DNA of 64,000 nt from Dryas octopetala (GCA_963921425.1 OY992837.1:20104630-20168629), one strand, 5' to 3'; shown: positions 10,836-22,160, counted from the stretch's first letter. Notes: generated from the sequence alone by a model not told the origin. Numbers and translations: made by a program.

Positions 10836-11633
10836 AACACAACCCATCAATATCATATTACATTTCAATAACAAAATGCAGTGTCTAATTTATGAAATTA
10901 AGCCCAAGAATAATTCCCATGGGAGCTAACATCTGTAATTCATAGAAAATGTACATCCCTTACATGCATTAGTACAATCTCAAATTAAAATCATAAAAGC
11001 ATAATGATACTGGAATCACCAAAACCCCACATCACCGTATCACCATCAACAGATGAATTAGCCCATTAAATTTATGAAAAAAAAAAAAAAAAGCCCAGAT
11101 AAGGACCAAGCTAGAATACCTGCTTTTTGGGCCGAACCCACTGGCCATCAACCCAATTTTGATGACAAAACTTGGGTGTTAATAGCTTATTTTAGATAAT
11201 ATCCAATGTTGTCATTGTTGATAGCTTAAATCCCTAATGCTTCATGTTCCTCCTCTTTCCACAATATTTGAATATAAGGGCCTAATACATAGATTAGATA
11301 AATTATTAAATAGAATTTTCACTTCTTCTGTAAAATAGTTTTTTTACTTTTAGTTTGTGATTTGATTCATCAATCAAGTTGTGTCGAGCTCTGGATGACC
11401 CACTCCCAACAGTCAACACCAATCTACTTTGCTTACAAGAAGTGACATAGCCAATCACTCCTCAAACCATCCAATTGAATTTACCAAAATAAGTTCCATT
11501 TTTTTTTTTTGTCTTAGAGAACAGAAAAGTTCTAGTTCTCTATGGCACAATCCACCAAGCAGGTTGAATTTTAATTGCTCCAATACCATCCTATGACTTT
11601 TATGGCCGGGGTCATTTTTGAGTATATTCCTAC
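10836..11633. other. Intergenic, no gene seen
   Basis: AT-rich DNA with A runs at 11078 and T runs at 11490-11505. I see no exon or element ends that I can support. Confidence 0.4.
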
Positions 11634-12072
11634 CATGCTCTTTTCTTGTGCTGGATCATTTGTATTCTTCTTCTGATCTCTCATTAGCTTCAGTAAATCT
11701 TCATTAGGAAGCTGACAAGGAATTTCAGCCGGTGAACCGTCCTTTCCCTTAGCTATTGACGCTAAGGTGAGAAGCACTTCAGCTTCGTTACTTATACCCT
11801 CCTTTTGAACAATTTTTCCAGCAGAATCAACACTTGCATAGCCTTCCTTACCTGCACATCATCAAAAACCAAATTTCTTTTCTATAACAAACCTAACCAA
11901 TGCAGGTCTATTGATGAGCATATATATTTTCATTTGGCAAGAGACAGTGCACATATATACCTGCTTCTTGGGTCAGTCGAATTCCAACTTGAGACTTTGT
12001 ACGTCTTCCTTTACTTTTGATAGGATGTATCCATTGACTATCTACCACACCATCTCTCTGTTTCTTAGTTTT
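11634..12072 (-). pseudogene. Two-exon gene fragment, product not recognised
   Basis: On the minus strand two exons join in phase. Exon 12072-11961 (acceptor tatgtgtag) has a basic start, KTKKQRDGVVDSQW, followed by IHPIKSKGRRTKSQVGIRL. Exon 11851-11634 (acceptor gatgtgcag) has GKEGYASVDSAGKIVQK, EVLLTLASIAKGKDGS and LPNEDLLKLMRDQKKN, and ends at a GTAGGA donor. Both introns have GT-AG ends and the join is phase 1, so this is very probably real, once-coding sequence. I find no start, no further exons on either side and no stop in frame within the exons. The lysine/arginine-rich block suggests a nuclear or nucleic-acid-binding protein, but I cannot name the family. It lies among other gene fragments (O-FucT, TMK, WHEP), which suggests a captured or degraded copy. 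Confidence 0.5.
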
Positions 12073-12567
12073 CTACACATATAATGATGAAAATGCTGAT
12101 CAGGAACAATGGGTCACAGAAAAACAAAACCAAAGAAATAGTGACTTGATCCTCATTGCCCATCAAGAAAGGGGAAATAGAACAACACACCATGGCATGC
12201 AGTTTATTATATTTATGAGTCCGTGAATTATAAGGTACTAACAAAGCAAAACATTAACCAAAAACACTCAATCCATTTCTATTAACTTGCGGACACTTTC
12301 CTCCAACCCAAAACATAACATGTGGACACCTTCCAAAAGACTAGCATCAATGCATCACAACCAAAACAACTACACAAACAGCCCAAAACCGACCTCCTTC
12401 TTTTCTTGGCCAAATCAATCTCTTTCTTCAACTTTACCAAACTGACAACTATTCATCTTCACTCTCAAGCATCCTTCTGCAACTGCTACAGCAACAACCA
12501 AAAAAAGGGGTTCAATCTCTACAGTTTCATCTATAGTAACAGCAACTGCAAGTTTGCAACTCTAATA

Positions 12568-12735
12568 AACTGCAGTTTCACTTGCAACTAGTAACTGCAG
12601 CTGCAAGTCTGCAACTATTAAACTGCAGTTTCACTTGCCGTTAGTAACTACAACCGCAAGTCTGCAACTCCAATAAACTGCAGTTTCAGTTCATTTGTAG
12701 TTCCAAAAATTGCAGTTTCACATTTTCAGTTGTAG
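12568..12735 (+). repeat. Short tandem repeat of about 54 bp, ctgcagtttca core
   Basis: aactgcagtttca recurs at 12568, 12621 and 12676, each followed by variants of cttgca..agtaactgcaactgcaagtctgcaact. About three degenerate copies, ending before a poly-A tract near 12755. No coding content. Confidence 0.65.
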
Positions 12736-12833
12736 TTTTAGAAACTAAACTTAAAAAAAAAAAAAAAAATCAAGAATTTGCTACTGATAAGAAATTAAGA
12801 ACGAGCTGTGATCATGCCCAATCCTCCATCCAA

Positions 12834-13089
12834 CTGCAAATCCCTTGCCCATAAGCTCTCGGAGGTGGAGAGCCAAGGCAACTAGGTTCGGGCTCTCAAA
12901 ACCGCCCGCGCGGTCAACTCGGAAATTGACACCGCCATTGAGGCCTTGAATGCGCAGAAGCTCCAAAATGCTTCGATCAAGCTCGGGAAGCACGTCAACG
13001 TGGACAGACCAGAGGAGAAGCCGAAGTGGTCGGAGAAGATCCAGAAGGCTTTGATCGGAGCAGATCCATTGCTTCCTGGTCGACGCTGA
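12834..13089 (+). pseudogene. WHEP-domain fragment, glycyl-tRNA-synthetase-like, with internal stop
   Basis: Plus-strand translation gives KSLAHKLSEVESQGN, a TAG stop, then VRALKTARAVNSEIDTAIEA and LNAQKL. This helix-turn-helix pattern (QGN-VR-LK..A...EID.A...L..LK) is that of the WHEP domain found at the N terminus of eukaryotic glycyl-tRNA synthetase and some other synthetases. Downstream the frame stays open (PEEKPKWSEKIQKAL) to TGA at about 13087 but no longer resembles the synthetase catalytic part. The region is GC-richer than its surroundings. The in-frame TAG and the lack of neighbouring exons mark it as a pseudogene fragment. The family call rests on about 35 residues and is moderate. 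Confidence 0.45.
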
Positions 13090-14058
13090 GATTTTCAAGG
13101 CCGTTGACGACAGCACTGCTCATGGTGGTGGTGTTCGTCCTGGAGGCGCTTGCTCTATAAAGAAGAAGAATAAGAAGATGATGAAGAGGAAAGAGAAAAG
13201 AGACATAGCGGGGGGAGAGAGAGAAGAAGAAAGTGATGAGAGAAGAAAGAGAGAGACAAAAAAGAAATAAAATGGCAATTGACCAGATTTCAAAATAAGC
13301 CAGCTAGCTGCAACTTACCTTGTTGTTAAATAAAATTAATTGGTGCACACTTAACACCCACCAGGCAAGCAGCCCACTCAGCTGGAGCCAACGGAATGAC
13401 ATGCAGTCAAACTAACCTGACTGTTAATAAAACTAACTTGATTGTTATATATTAATAATTATGGTATTAGAAGTTAAAAATCATAACAAAGATGTAGTAT
13501 AGAGTAATTCTTTCTTATATATATAGCACCCCACTACTATGATTTGCGAACTTTCCCCAATGTGAGGCCAAGCAGGTTCTTGAGAGGCTTTACAAGAAGT
13601 GGGAGAACAGGATGAGAACAAAAACAGAAAATGAAGTTCTCACCTCTGGATCTTTGGAAACTGTGGATTCTACTTGAGTAGCAAAGGTGCAATGAGAACT
13701 GGTCTAGATTCTTTATCATATTAAGTTAAGCATTTTTGCATCTCTCAGCAGCTCAATTGTCCCAGCAGTTGGGGAAAAGGCTTGTTTGTACCATCTTCTT
13801 GAGTATTAGTTTTCCATAGTCTAATTTTGTATCGTATCCACTATTTTTATTTGATCTTGGATGTTCTCTCGCTGGTATTCAAAGATTTATTAGTAGTTTT
13901 AACATTTGATAAAAAGAGCTATCCAGGTTTATACTTTACTTTTTATCATTGAAAGTTTCTTGCTATCGGCCATTAGTATTATTGGCCAAAAAAAAAATGA
14001 AATTGTTTGTTTATTTTTGGTAAATGAATTAGTAAATTAACAAAAAAAAACGAAAAAA
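13090..14058. other. Purine-rich tract and spacer; possible unidentified exon remnant
   Basis: 13160-13270 is almost pure purine (aagaagaagaataagaag, then gagagagaaga stretches). At 13574-13673 a short plus-strand frame reads EAKQVLERLYKKWENRMRTK and then TENEVLTSGSLETVDST before a stop. It looks more protein-like than its surroundings, but I cannot identify it. The rest has no gene. Confidence 0.35.
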
Positions 14059-14144
14059 GCTCAGTTACAAAAATCTCCCATGAACTATAGGGACTATTTC
14101 AAACGGGCACAAAATATTTCAAGCACGTTCACCAATTAACAAAA

Positions 14145-14512
14145 GGCTTATTCGCAAATTTGCCTCCTGAAACTAACTTTTTTTCTCACTTTGCTCCCTT
14201 AAAGTTAATTCTTCTCACTTTGCTTCTCGAAATTTACAAATGACTCATTTAGTCAACTCCATCCATTAGTCCGTTAAAAAAGTTGACGTTGCGCCTATGT
14301 GGATGGCCATTTTGGTAATTTACTAGACTAAAGAGGTGAGTGGGATTGACAACTCGCCAAATGGGCAGACGTCAGAAAGAAGAAAAAAAAACAAAGTAAT
14401 AAAAAATTAAAAACAAACTAAAAGAATAAAAAAAATAAAAGGGGGGAAGGAGCAAACCCCCCACCCCGAGCCTCCATCCCCACCCTAACCCAACCCCACT
14501 TCACTGCCCCCA

Positions 14513-14562
<50 letters not shown>

Positions 14563-14790
14563 TCTCTCTCACTTTCTGCTGGAAGCTATTAAAGCCACCG
14601 TGAGCTTTTATGCAGGAAATTTGAAGCCAGGTAGAGAGAGACAAAAAGAGAGAGGGGTAGCCGGCGCGTGAAGGGAATGAGTTTGGCTGGCGGAGAAGGT
14701 GGAGGAGCATATGGTGGAGGCGCGGATGAGGGTTTGGATGGGGAGAGCTTGGTGGGTGATTGAGGTTATGGTTTTAGGGAATTTGCAGAG

Positions 14791-14851
<61 letters not shown>

Positions 14852-15259
14852 TGGGAGGAGGGGTCGCCAGAGATATTATGGTTGGGGTTGGCTAGTGGGG
14901 AGAGTGGTGGGTACATTGGTTGTGGGTGGCCGGGGAAGGGATTTTGGGTCTTTTATTTGTTTTTTTTTTAATGTGTTTGTTTAGTTTTTTGTTTAATTGA
15001 ATTTTTTTGTGATTTTTTTTTTGTTTAGTTTACAAATAATTTTTTATTACTTTTTTTGTCCATATGGGATCTTACATAACTAAAAAAGGATCACACATGT
15101 GCCACGTCAGCTCTTTTAACGACAAAATGGATGGAGTTGGACGGAAATAGTCTAATAAGAGTCATTTGTAAAGTTCGGGGGCAAATTGGAAAAATTTAAC
15201 TTTAAGGGGGCAAAATGAGAAAAAAAGTTAGTTTCAGGAGGCAAATTCATGAATAATCT
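14145..15259. mobile_element. Non-autonomous Mutator-like element (1115 bp) nested in the foldback element
   Basis: The ends are inverted repeats of roughly 150 bp. The left starts ggcttattcgcaaatttgcc; the right, read in reverse, starts agattattcatgaatttgcc; both continue tcctgaaactaac. Flanking 9-bp direct repeats are ttaacaaaa (14136-14144) and ataacaaaa (15260-15268), one mismatch, the size typical of Mutator insertions. Inside lies a GC-richer block (about 14580-14940) bounded by a CT tract and a GA tract in opposite orientation. No transposase is present. The GC-rich core could be a captured gene fragment (Pack-MULE style), but I do not recognise a source gene. Confidence 0.82.
14517..14850. 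repeat. Inverted CT / GA microsatellite pair
   Basis: (CT)n with single interruptions at 14517-14571 and (GA)n with the same kind of interruption (gatagaga) at 14798-14851. They are mirror images on opposite strands and could pair as the inner stem of the nested element. Confidence 0.9.
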
Positions 15260-15605
15260 ATAACAAAAACCATCAGAAAACGCATTTCATCAAGGGTTCC
15301 GTGGGTTGTTAAGTGCCAACGTTTTGACGTAGTTTTTTAGATGATGTGGCGAATTTTTCCCGCCTAAAACTTGACACCTGGATCTCCATGTGTCAAATTT
15401 TGGGTGGTAAAAATCTGCCACATCATCTAAAAAATCAAGTCAACTTGTTCATGTTGGTATTTAACAGCACCAATGATGGAACCATTGACGGAATGCATTT
15501 TTTCATGGTTTTTGATAATTGGTGGACTTACATGAAATATTTTGTAGTTTGTGGACCTGTTTGAAATAGTCCCCATAGTTCATGGGAGTTTTTTGTAATT
15601 GAGCC

Positions 15606-16420
15606 ATAAAAAAAAGCCAGAAACCCAAAAGAACATAACAGTGTACATAATACAAGGCCACAAGCCCTAACAATATGTTTTCACGTAGCTACAAGAAGGC
15701 CCCGCTTGGTATTGCTTTTTCAGACTTAAAATCACTTGTTTTGACAATTTTTGACCCAAGGCCTGTTTGGTTAAGAAATGAAAATCAGCTTTTTTTCAAA
15801 ATTCCAGCCCATTGTAGATATTTTAAAAAGATGCCCAAGGGATGCAGACCAAGAAAAAGTAAAAAGATCGAGACAGCAGACCAATTAATCAGGCCAAAAA
15901 TGTTTACGCAACTAATTATGAATAAACAACCATGGCAAAAGAAAAAAGTATGAATAAACAACCACCTATTAGCCTTTTGAAATTGCTAGTCAAACGCCAA
16001 CTTCTTTCTTTTGATTTACCCAATTTTAGGAAATTTTTTTTATTTTGTAAGTTAATTCAAGTTTTTTATAATTTTAAGAAAAGTTAAATGAGTTTTTTTT
16101 AAAAGCTTATGTAAAAAATTATTTGTGACATGTATTTAACAGTATTTAATATTTTAAATGACATGTCATTACCATTAGGGGCACCCTAACACTCCCATTT
16201 TTAAAATTACAAATGGTTAAAGGCAGATGCAGTAAAATAGCTAGCTTGCCCAAAACTTTACTGACAACAACAGGGGAGGGAAGATAATTAAGCTTTCAAA
16301 TTTCGAAGCATGGGATTCCTCCCTACTTTCTATCTATACGATTTTGAGAAAGGGAAAGAACAAGAAACTGAAGGACTAAATTAACATAGAGAAGTTAGAG
16401 AAGCTTGCTTCACAAATCAG
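15606..16420. repeat. Spacer whose right half is duplicated at 59475-59790
   Basis: 15940-16170 (tatgaataaacaaccaccta ... aacagtatttaatattttaa) matches 59483-59705. 16362-16417 (gaaagaacaagaaactgaag ... cttgcttcacaaatc) matches 59714-59787. The 16170-16360 part is absent from the second copy. The left half, 15606-15940, shows a phrase (cttggtattgctttttcag) seen at hAT-like MITE ends but no second end that I can support. No gene. Confidence 0.75.
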
Positions 16421-17262
16421 ACTGTTTCTGCTGACTATAAATCAAAGCATGGCTCGGGTACAGAATTGTCTGTGATGAAATTCACCGATGAGCGGTGGAA
16501 AAATGTGACATGGGATCTGAATATGTTTTCCGAAGATGGCAAGTTGGAGTGGGATGGTATCATTCTAGCAGGTTCTCCAATTGGTCTCTGTGATTTATAA
16601 CAAATTAAAAGTTGTGTTTCTATACAATTTTCATGTGTTTTATGTGGGATTCGAGTATAGGAGTAATATATTGTTCTATGCTTGCGTCCAATTCAAATTT
16701 TTTCATACATTCATGAAACTATATTGTTTATTTTATATGTATTGGCATTGCAGAAGCAAAGAGGAGGAAGTTTCTTGAACTTCATCCAGAAGCAGCTACC
16801 AATTAAGGAGGACCCAGTACTTTTTAGAAGCTCCATCATACCTTGGTGGGCATGGATAAGGAGATCACATCTCCCAGAGGCTGAGACACTCAAAGGTTGG
16901 GTTCCAAACCTCCATCACTTCAAGCACTTTCCCTTCTTATTTCTTTGAATTATGCATCTATATAGGACCATATTTTTAGACTACGTTAGTGAACCACATT
17001 ATGGGATAAGACTGATTGATATGATAATTAGTGTTGTTTCGATTACCAACTAGTCAATGGTGTAACAAGTGGTTCGATAATTCGGACCAAAAATGTATTC
17101 ATCTAGCATTAGCCTGCATTAAACATCATCTTAATTTTAATTAGAATTGTAAATCTTTTACTGCTTGAATTATCTTATATGCATGACAGGGCTGTTTGTG
17201 ACAGTCATTGTTATAATACTCTTTAGGCGAACCCAAGATTCTGAGCACCTTAAGAAGCTTAT
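16402..17262 (+). pseudogene. LIL3: LIL3 (light-harvesting-like protein 3) pseudogene
   Basis: Three pieces match plastid LIL3, a thylakoid protein that binds and stabilises geranylgeranyl reductase and protochlorophyllide oxidoreductase. Piece 1 (16402-16570) gives MKFTDERWKNVTWDLNMF and EDGKLEWDGII. Piece 2 (from 16754, acceptor ggcattgcag) gives [17 protein letters not shown], then a TAA. One frame over it continues [20 protein letters not shown] and [10 protein letters not shown] to about 16895. Piece 3 (from 17190, acceptor gcatgacag) gives GLFVTVIVIILFRRTQDS and EHLKKL. Lesions are clear: no start or transit peptide, a frameshift or stop in piece 2, and loss of the exon with the conserved LHC-motif helix (usually NGRAAMVGFFMAY) between pieces 2 and 3. 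Parts of pieces 2-3 and their intron are duplicated at 56304-56695. Confidence 0.8.
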
Positions 17263-17650
17263 TACAAATTCAAGTCTTGCAAAGCCAACCATTTTAGAAA
17301 ATTCAATCCATTACCGGAGAACTTATTACAAATTTCACTGTAATGGACACGAACACTGGCAAAGTGGCAGTGACGAATTTTGGCAGCAATTACTGGAACA
17401 GGAGTCTCCATAGTCCAACTGAAGTCATGCTTCTTTTTCTGTTTATCTTTGCATAATGCCTCAGCAAACTGGACCTAAAATCAACTGAGCACCATCTTTC
17501 ACAAGAAAATTGAGAAAAAAATGACAATGCACCATAAAATATGTCAACAAATAAGGTGACAGACACAACTTCTGAAAGATCTGCCACAGATTAATTACTC
17601 AGCTGAAAGACTCTCTCCGGTCATGAAGCCATATCTCTTTATCTTCATTA
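17263..17650. repeat. Mosaic junction shared with 53657 and 56930
   Basis: 17272-17336 (caagtcttgcaaagccaacc ... cggagaacttattaca) matches 53657-53715 and 56926-56985 almost base for base. It lies right after the LIL3 tail, whereas at 56.9 kb it lies about 230 bp after it. The rest, up to the end of the minus-strand gene, is non-coding. Confidence 0.7.
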
Positions 17651-19959
17651 TCAACCTTTGTATAGTACAAATTTCGCAATATCATGGAGGCCAGCCTCTT
17701 TATAACAATCAGCAACCTGCTCCACAGAGTCATCCCAAGTCCCTTCAATAGAAGCTAGATCCAACAAGAAAGCTGCTTCATCCAATGCAACCTGCAAAAG
17801 ATGTAAATTTGAAGATAAGAAATCCTTTTAATGATTTTTGTTTGTTTTTGGAAGTTCACAAGCCATAATGATTATGAAAACCTGAGCAGGGGCTTTTCCC
17901 TTCTTAAGATCTGCTTGCCTTCCCTCTTCAGTCACCCTCTCCTTAATGTATTCAATTTGCTCATCCTCCCATTGTGCTATATCAGCAACTTCCTGAATTT
18001 AAAGTATTCAACTGCATAATGTCACGAAAGAATTCTTGCGGAAGAAACTGGGGGCTAAGACAATGTGGGAGTTATCAGCGAAAGTTGAACACCTGGTATC
18101 TGCCACCTAAAGTCCACCATGGTGATTTTAAAGCTCCCCTAGCAGCATCTTTAGCTTCAAGACTACGCCCAACCCTATAAAATTTACAGATAGGGCTCCT
18201 TAGAAGATGAGACTTATGCGATTCATCTGACTAATTCACAAAAATGTATAGGAGAAAGTAACTGGCGAAGTTGCCTACGAACTTCAGCAAAACCTCAGCA
18301 TTGAATACAAAAGGCCGTGCAAATCCAGGAAAATGCTCCTTCTTTGTATAGAATTCACCAGTCACCAAAGCCGAAACCTTTCAGAAGCACATAAAGTAAA
18401 TAGGACTGCAAAGGCACTAATCAAATGCTGCTTAGAGGCAGTAACCATAGTCAGATGATGAATCTTACATGATCCCCTTCCTCAAAATGCCACTTCACCT
18501 AGCGCTCCAAGACATCTGGAAATAAACCAACCTGAATACAAATATCATTACTGCTTCCCTGTTTTTCTTGAAAGAAGAAACGATACAAAGAAGAAGGAGA
18601 GATGGAGGCCAAATACAGCAATAGAAAATTATTTTGTACTTTTCTTAAAAGGTAGATATCTAGGTTTGAAATCTTCGACTTGGCAAAGTCACCCTTTTCA
18701 TAAAGCTTCTCCCCAGCATCCGCGGAAGCATGAAATAGTTCTTCATTGCTTTCTCCAGAATTCTTAGCATCTTCTTCAACTAGGATTCTGTGAATAAATT
18801 GGTCGACCTGTGGATGAAAGATAGGATGTCTGCCCTGATAAGAGTTGTAATACCAGTACAAAAATGCATTTACAAAGAATTTTTAGCCATGTATATTCAA
18901 CACTGTCCATGCTTTACTTACATTCTTAGCTAAAAGCCACACCCCATGCTTCTTGACCTCAACTACTGGCATCTCCATACTGCAGGCATTGGACTAGATG
19001 AATCAAGCATGAAAAGAAGGATCAAAATTTTTCCTGACAAATACTTACCCTGGCGGAGCTGTAGGCCACCGAAGCAGTGCAGTTACAGCATCTATTGACA
19101 AGGGAATTGTACAAAATTAGAACGACTTGAACTACAAAACAATTATTGGGAATAGTCACTACCAAACATAGGTGATGCTTCTCTATACCTGAGCTGTTTT
19201 TTGCTAGTGGTATGGCAATGGGGATTAAGCCTTGCTTGGCTCCTGGAGAAATAATAGATTCACCTGTTACATAGTAATGCATGTAAGAATTTATTTAAAA
19301 ATTTGATTCCTTACGAGATGAACAAACAAAAATGGATGGACTATGTATAATAACCATTAATTATACATCAATAGCTAATACATTGCCTTCTAACTTCTAA
19401 TGACATACTATTCAACACAAGGACCCTAGTAATATAGTAACTATAATCTTAAGAAAATCTGTAATATAAAACATTGCCTTTCAAAGATGACATTGCTCAA
19501 TTGAACTCAGAAAAATCATTTTAGTGATGCATAACATGGCAACATTAAAGGAAGCAACCAACATATGCAAATTCCAAAACAAACACAAGAAGAGAGTGAC
19601 ACCCAACTAATTGATGAGCTTGAATGTTGAAAAATGAATCTTGAGGAGGTTGTTAAGCAATGACCCACCTCTTGTCTTGAGCATTCTCAGCAACTGGGTC
19701 AAATGCTGTGGAGGCTGAGTTGCTGCCACCTCCTTGATGAAAGACACATGGTCTGCAATCATCACCACAATCAATTCCCTAACTCAAAACAGTGATATCA
19801 ACAAGCAGTTCCAAAACTCCAAACCAAACGGTGCATTAGATTACCAGCAGTGGAAGAGGAATAAGAGCAGCGTGGCCCAGCTCTGCCGTGCCCAAGAAGC
19901 ACAGTGGGCAGAGCAGTGGCTCGAGGACCTCCGTACACCAATCCGCCGCCAACTTTCAT
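17651..19959 (-). pseudogene. 11-exon nuclear gene, family not named; one in-frame TAG
   Basis: Eleven minus-strand exons join in perfect phase with AG acceptors and GT donors: 19959-19845, 19752-19669, 19263-19189, 19091-19049, 18979-18922, 18807-18640, 18531-18469, 18377-18283, 18174-18093, 17992-17882 and 17791-17651. They total 345 codons including the TGA. The ATG (19959) is preceded by an in-frame TAA. The N terminus (MKVGGGLVYGGPRATALP) is Arg/Ser-rich without acids, like an organelle targeting peptide. Later blocks include DHVSFIKEVAATQP, GAKQGLIPIAIPLAKNSS, VTALLRWPTAPPGMEMPVVE, VDQFIHRILVEEDA, SALVTGEFYTKKEHFPGFAR, SPWWTLG and QWEDEQIEYIKERV. I see no membrane segment or known catalytic motif. 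The only lesion is TAG at codon 192 (exon 7, after FPDVLER, 18499-18501), which would leave a 191-residue product. I cannot give a family name. Confidence 0.72.
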
Positions 19960-20282
19960 TTATGTGCTGTTGGAGTCTCTGCCGCTGAGCTACTCTGCTC
20001 TGCTTCGTCTTTGTTTATCTTAATCTTGCACCAAAATTCTCAGCCACATTAGATTGGGCCAAAAAATTGTGAATTGACTACCCAACCCAAAAGCCTCAGG
20101 CCTGATGAATCTTTAATGAGATCTGGTATGGTCCTGATGGATCTGTAAGGTATGGCCCTGTTAGATCTTTTTTTTCTTTCTTTTTTAGTTTGGCCCTGTT
20201 AGATCATTAAGAAAAAAAAAAAAACTAACATAAAAAACATTAAAATGAAATTACGAAGTCACACCCATCCTAATTTTAATAT

Positions 20283-20830
20283 GTAAGAGAATCTCCAACC
20301 TTCCCTAAACTTTTTTCCAAATTTAAATTTGGGAAAAAATGACAAAAAAATAGCTTCAACGATTCTCTAAAATCTCTCATAATTTGAGATTTCTCTAAAA
20401 ATTTTCCAAAATCAAGTTAAAGGGATGGGGTTACCCAAACCTCAAATAGTCAAACTTTATATAATTTGAGTATTGGGTAGTCTTTCCCCAAATTTAAAAT
20501 TTTCCCCAAACTTATCCTTATATTTGGAAAAAAAAAATAATATATATATATATAGGAAAAGAGCATCTCACGCCCTTACCTAAACTTCTCCCCAAATTTA
20601 AATTTGGATAAAAAATGAAATAAAACATAGCTCCAACACTTTCTTATAATTTCCCAAAATTTTAGATTTCCCTAAAAGTTTCCTCAAACTTTCAAGAGTC
20701 AAATTTTATTTGATTTAGGGAAATTTCAACTTTAGCATTAGAGAGCCATTCCCCAAAGTTAACTTTTTCTCCAAATTTATCCTCATATTTGAAAGAAATA
20801 TAGGGAAATTGTTGAAGGTGTTCTAACAAT
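20283..20830. mobile_element. AT-rich MITE-like element, internally repeated
   Basis: Begins agagaatctccaaccttcc and ends ttgttgaaggtgttctaac, an imperfect inverted pair of a kind seen in many plant MITEs (agagcatctccaac type). The interior holds two direct copies of ctaaact..ccccaaatttaaatttggg followed by ctcca.c..t.tc.taa, at 20300 and 20580, separated by a (TA)n run at 20540-20553. It is present in the left arm of the tandem duplication and absent from the right. Target duplication not resolved. Confidence 0.5.
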
Positions 20831-21539
20831 GTTAAAAAAAAAGGCACGCCAAGTGCTTGTCACTATAGAATCTAACGCCTCATTTTAAAGTGCTAGATAT
20901 ACCACATTTTTATACCATAATTTCATACCACCTTATGTGGCAACTTACATGGCATTCATACATTGGATACTAAAAAATAAAAATAAAAACCCAAAAAGAA
21001 AAAGAAAAACTTTGTCCAATAAAGTAATGACACGTGAGATGGTATAAGAATGTGGTATAAGAAATGTGGTAAGAATAGCATTATTCTTTTGAAAATAAAG
21101 CTAGACCATTTTTAAAATTACAAAAAGGTGCATTAATTAAAAATTAAAAATTAAAAATTAAAAATTGTAGAATGTACTTATTTATCATTTACAGTAAAAC
21201 TTATAAAAAAAAAAAATAGCGATTGATCAGCCTCACTGTCTACATCCTGAAGGTTGGCCTCCATCACCCCATTAGGAGATGTCACCATTAGAGAGATGCC
21301 GGCACATTTTTTTTCTTCTGAATATTAAAGAATAAAATAAAGAAATAAATTGAACATCTTTGAATGCTTCTTAGGAATTGGTTGCACGTAGATGTATTTA
21401 GAGGCTTTTTGGGAAAATAGCAATAGAAAATGAAAGCCCTAGGTTGGAAATGGGGCCACAATAATGGTTTTTTCTTTATTTATTATCAAATGATAATGAA
21501 AGAGGGTATTTCGAATTCGGGTATAGAGGTAAATATTTT

Positions 21540-22160
21540 TATTGACATTAATCTGCCTATGTGTGATTTAGAACCCTAATTTAGTGGCACCACCAAGAGC
21601 TGTTTTGAGTGAGTCTACAATAATTGTTCTTGCCACTAGCTAGATCCATCTTCATTTTTCCGTGTGGTAAATTGAAACTCAGACCCACACTAGTCACTAG
21701 GCACTACAATATCATTGTTGCTTTTCTTTTGGTGCTAATATAATTATGGTTGTTGCATTAAGGTTGAATGGCTTTGCAAGGAGAAAGGCCAATTAATGGG
21801 ACCTTAAAAAGTACTGAAAGATGAAAAAGAAGGAACACAACGTCTAGTACTCTAGTGTGTGAATTCTTTGCAACTCTCTTTTCTTTTATAATGAAGTCTA
21901 AGTCTAAAGTTGTCTAACCCACCATTATCTACAGCAAGAAAAAGTTTTCTTACGCATTGTGTTCTAGGGGTGGGTTTATAAACCGAAAAACCGACCAAAC
22001 CAAATAAAAAAAAAAATCGGTTGTTAATATTAAACCGATTGACCAAAAACCGAACCGAATTGACCATCCCTTAGATTAGTCCATGGTCTTTTTTCAAATT
22101 AGAAAGTTCTTCCTTGAATACACATTGAAAGATCTAAGAAAGCCCAAAGCATAGTAATTA
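21540..22160. other. Spacer between the duplicated arms, no gene seen
   Basis: Contains at 21967-22075 a short stretch rich in aaaccgaaaaaccgaccaaacc and its complement (taggggtggg ... gaccatcccttag), resembling a small hAT-type MITE. I could not find a matching target duplication. No coding signal. Confidence 0.4.

Larger units (their letters stand above)
14059..15605. mobile_element. Foldback (long inverted repeat) element, interrupted by a nested Mutator-like element
   Basis: The left arm (14059-14135, gctcagttacaaaaatctcc...) is the inverted counterpart of 15518-15605 (...gttttttgtaattgagcc). After the nested insertion is removed, the arms continue inward (aacaaaaaccatcagaaaacg against catggtttttgat). 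They meet in an inner hairpin at about 15325-15447, where ttttttagatgatgtggc pairs with gccacatcatctaaaaaa. So the whole element is nearly one long palindrome. The flanks are A-rich and the target duplication cannot be read with certainty. No protein is encoded; it must have moved, if at all, with enzymes made elsewhere. Confidence 0.8.

Noticed and set aside
14608-14971. Open frames through the CT/GA tracts
   Set aside because: They consist of Ser-Leu and Arg-Glu dipeptide repeats from microsatellites inside a non-autonomous element.
17651-19959. Calling this gene TIC100 or another named plastid protein
   Set aside because: Some blocks felt familiar, but I could not confirm a match from memory, so no name is given.
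21967-22075. Small hAT MITE with taggggtggg end
   Set aside because: Flanks do not form an 8-bp direct repeat, so it is mentioned but not called.
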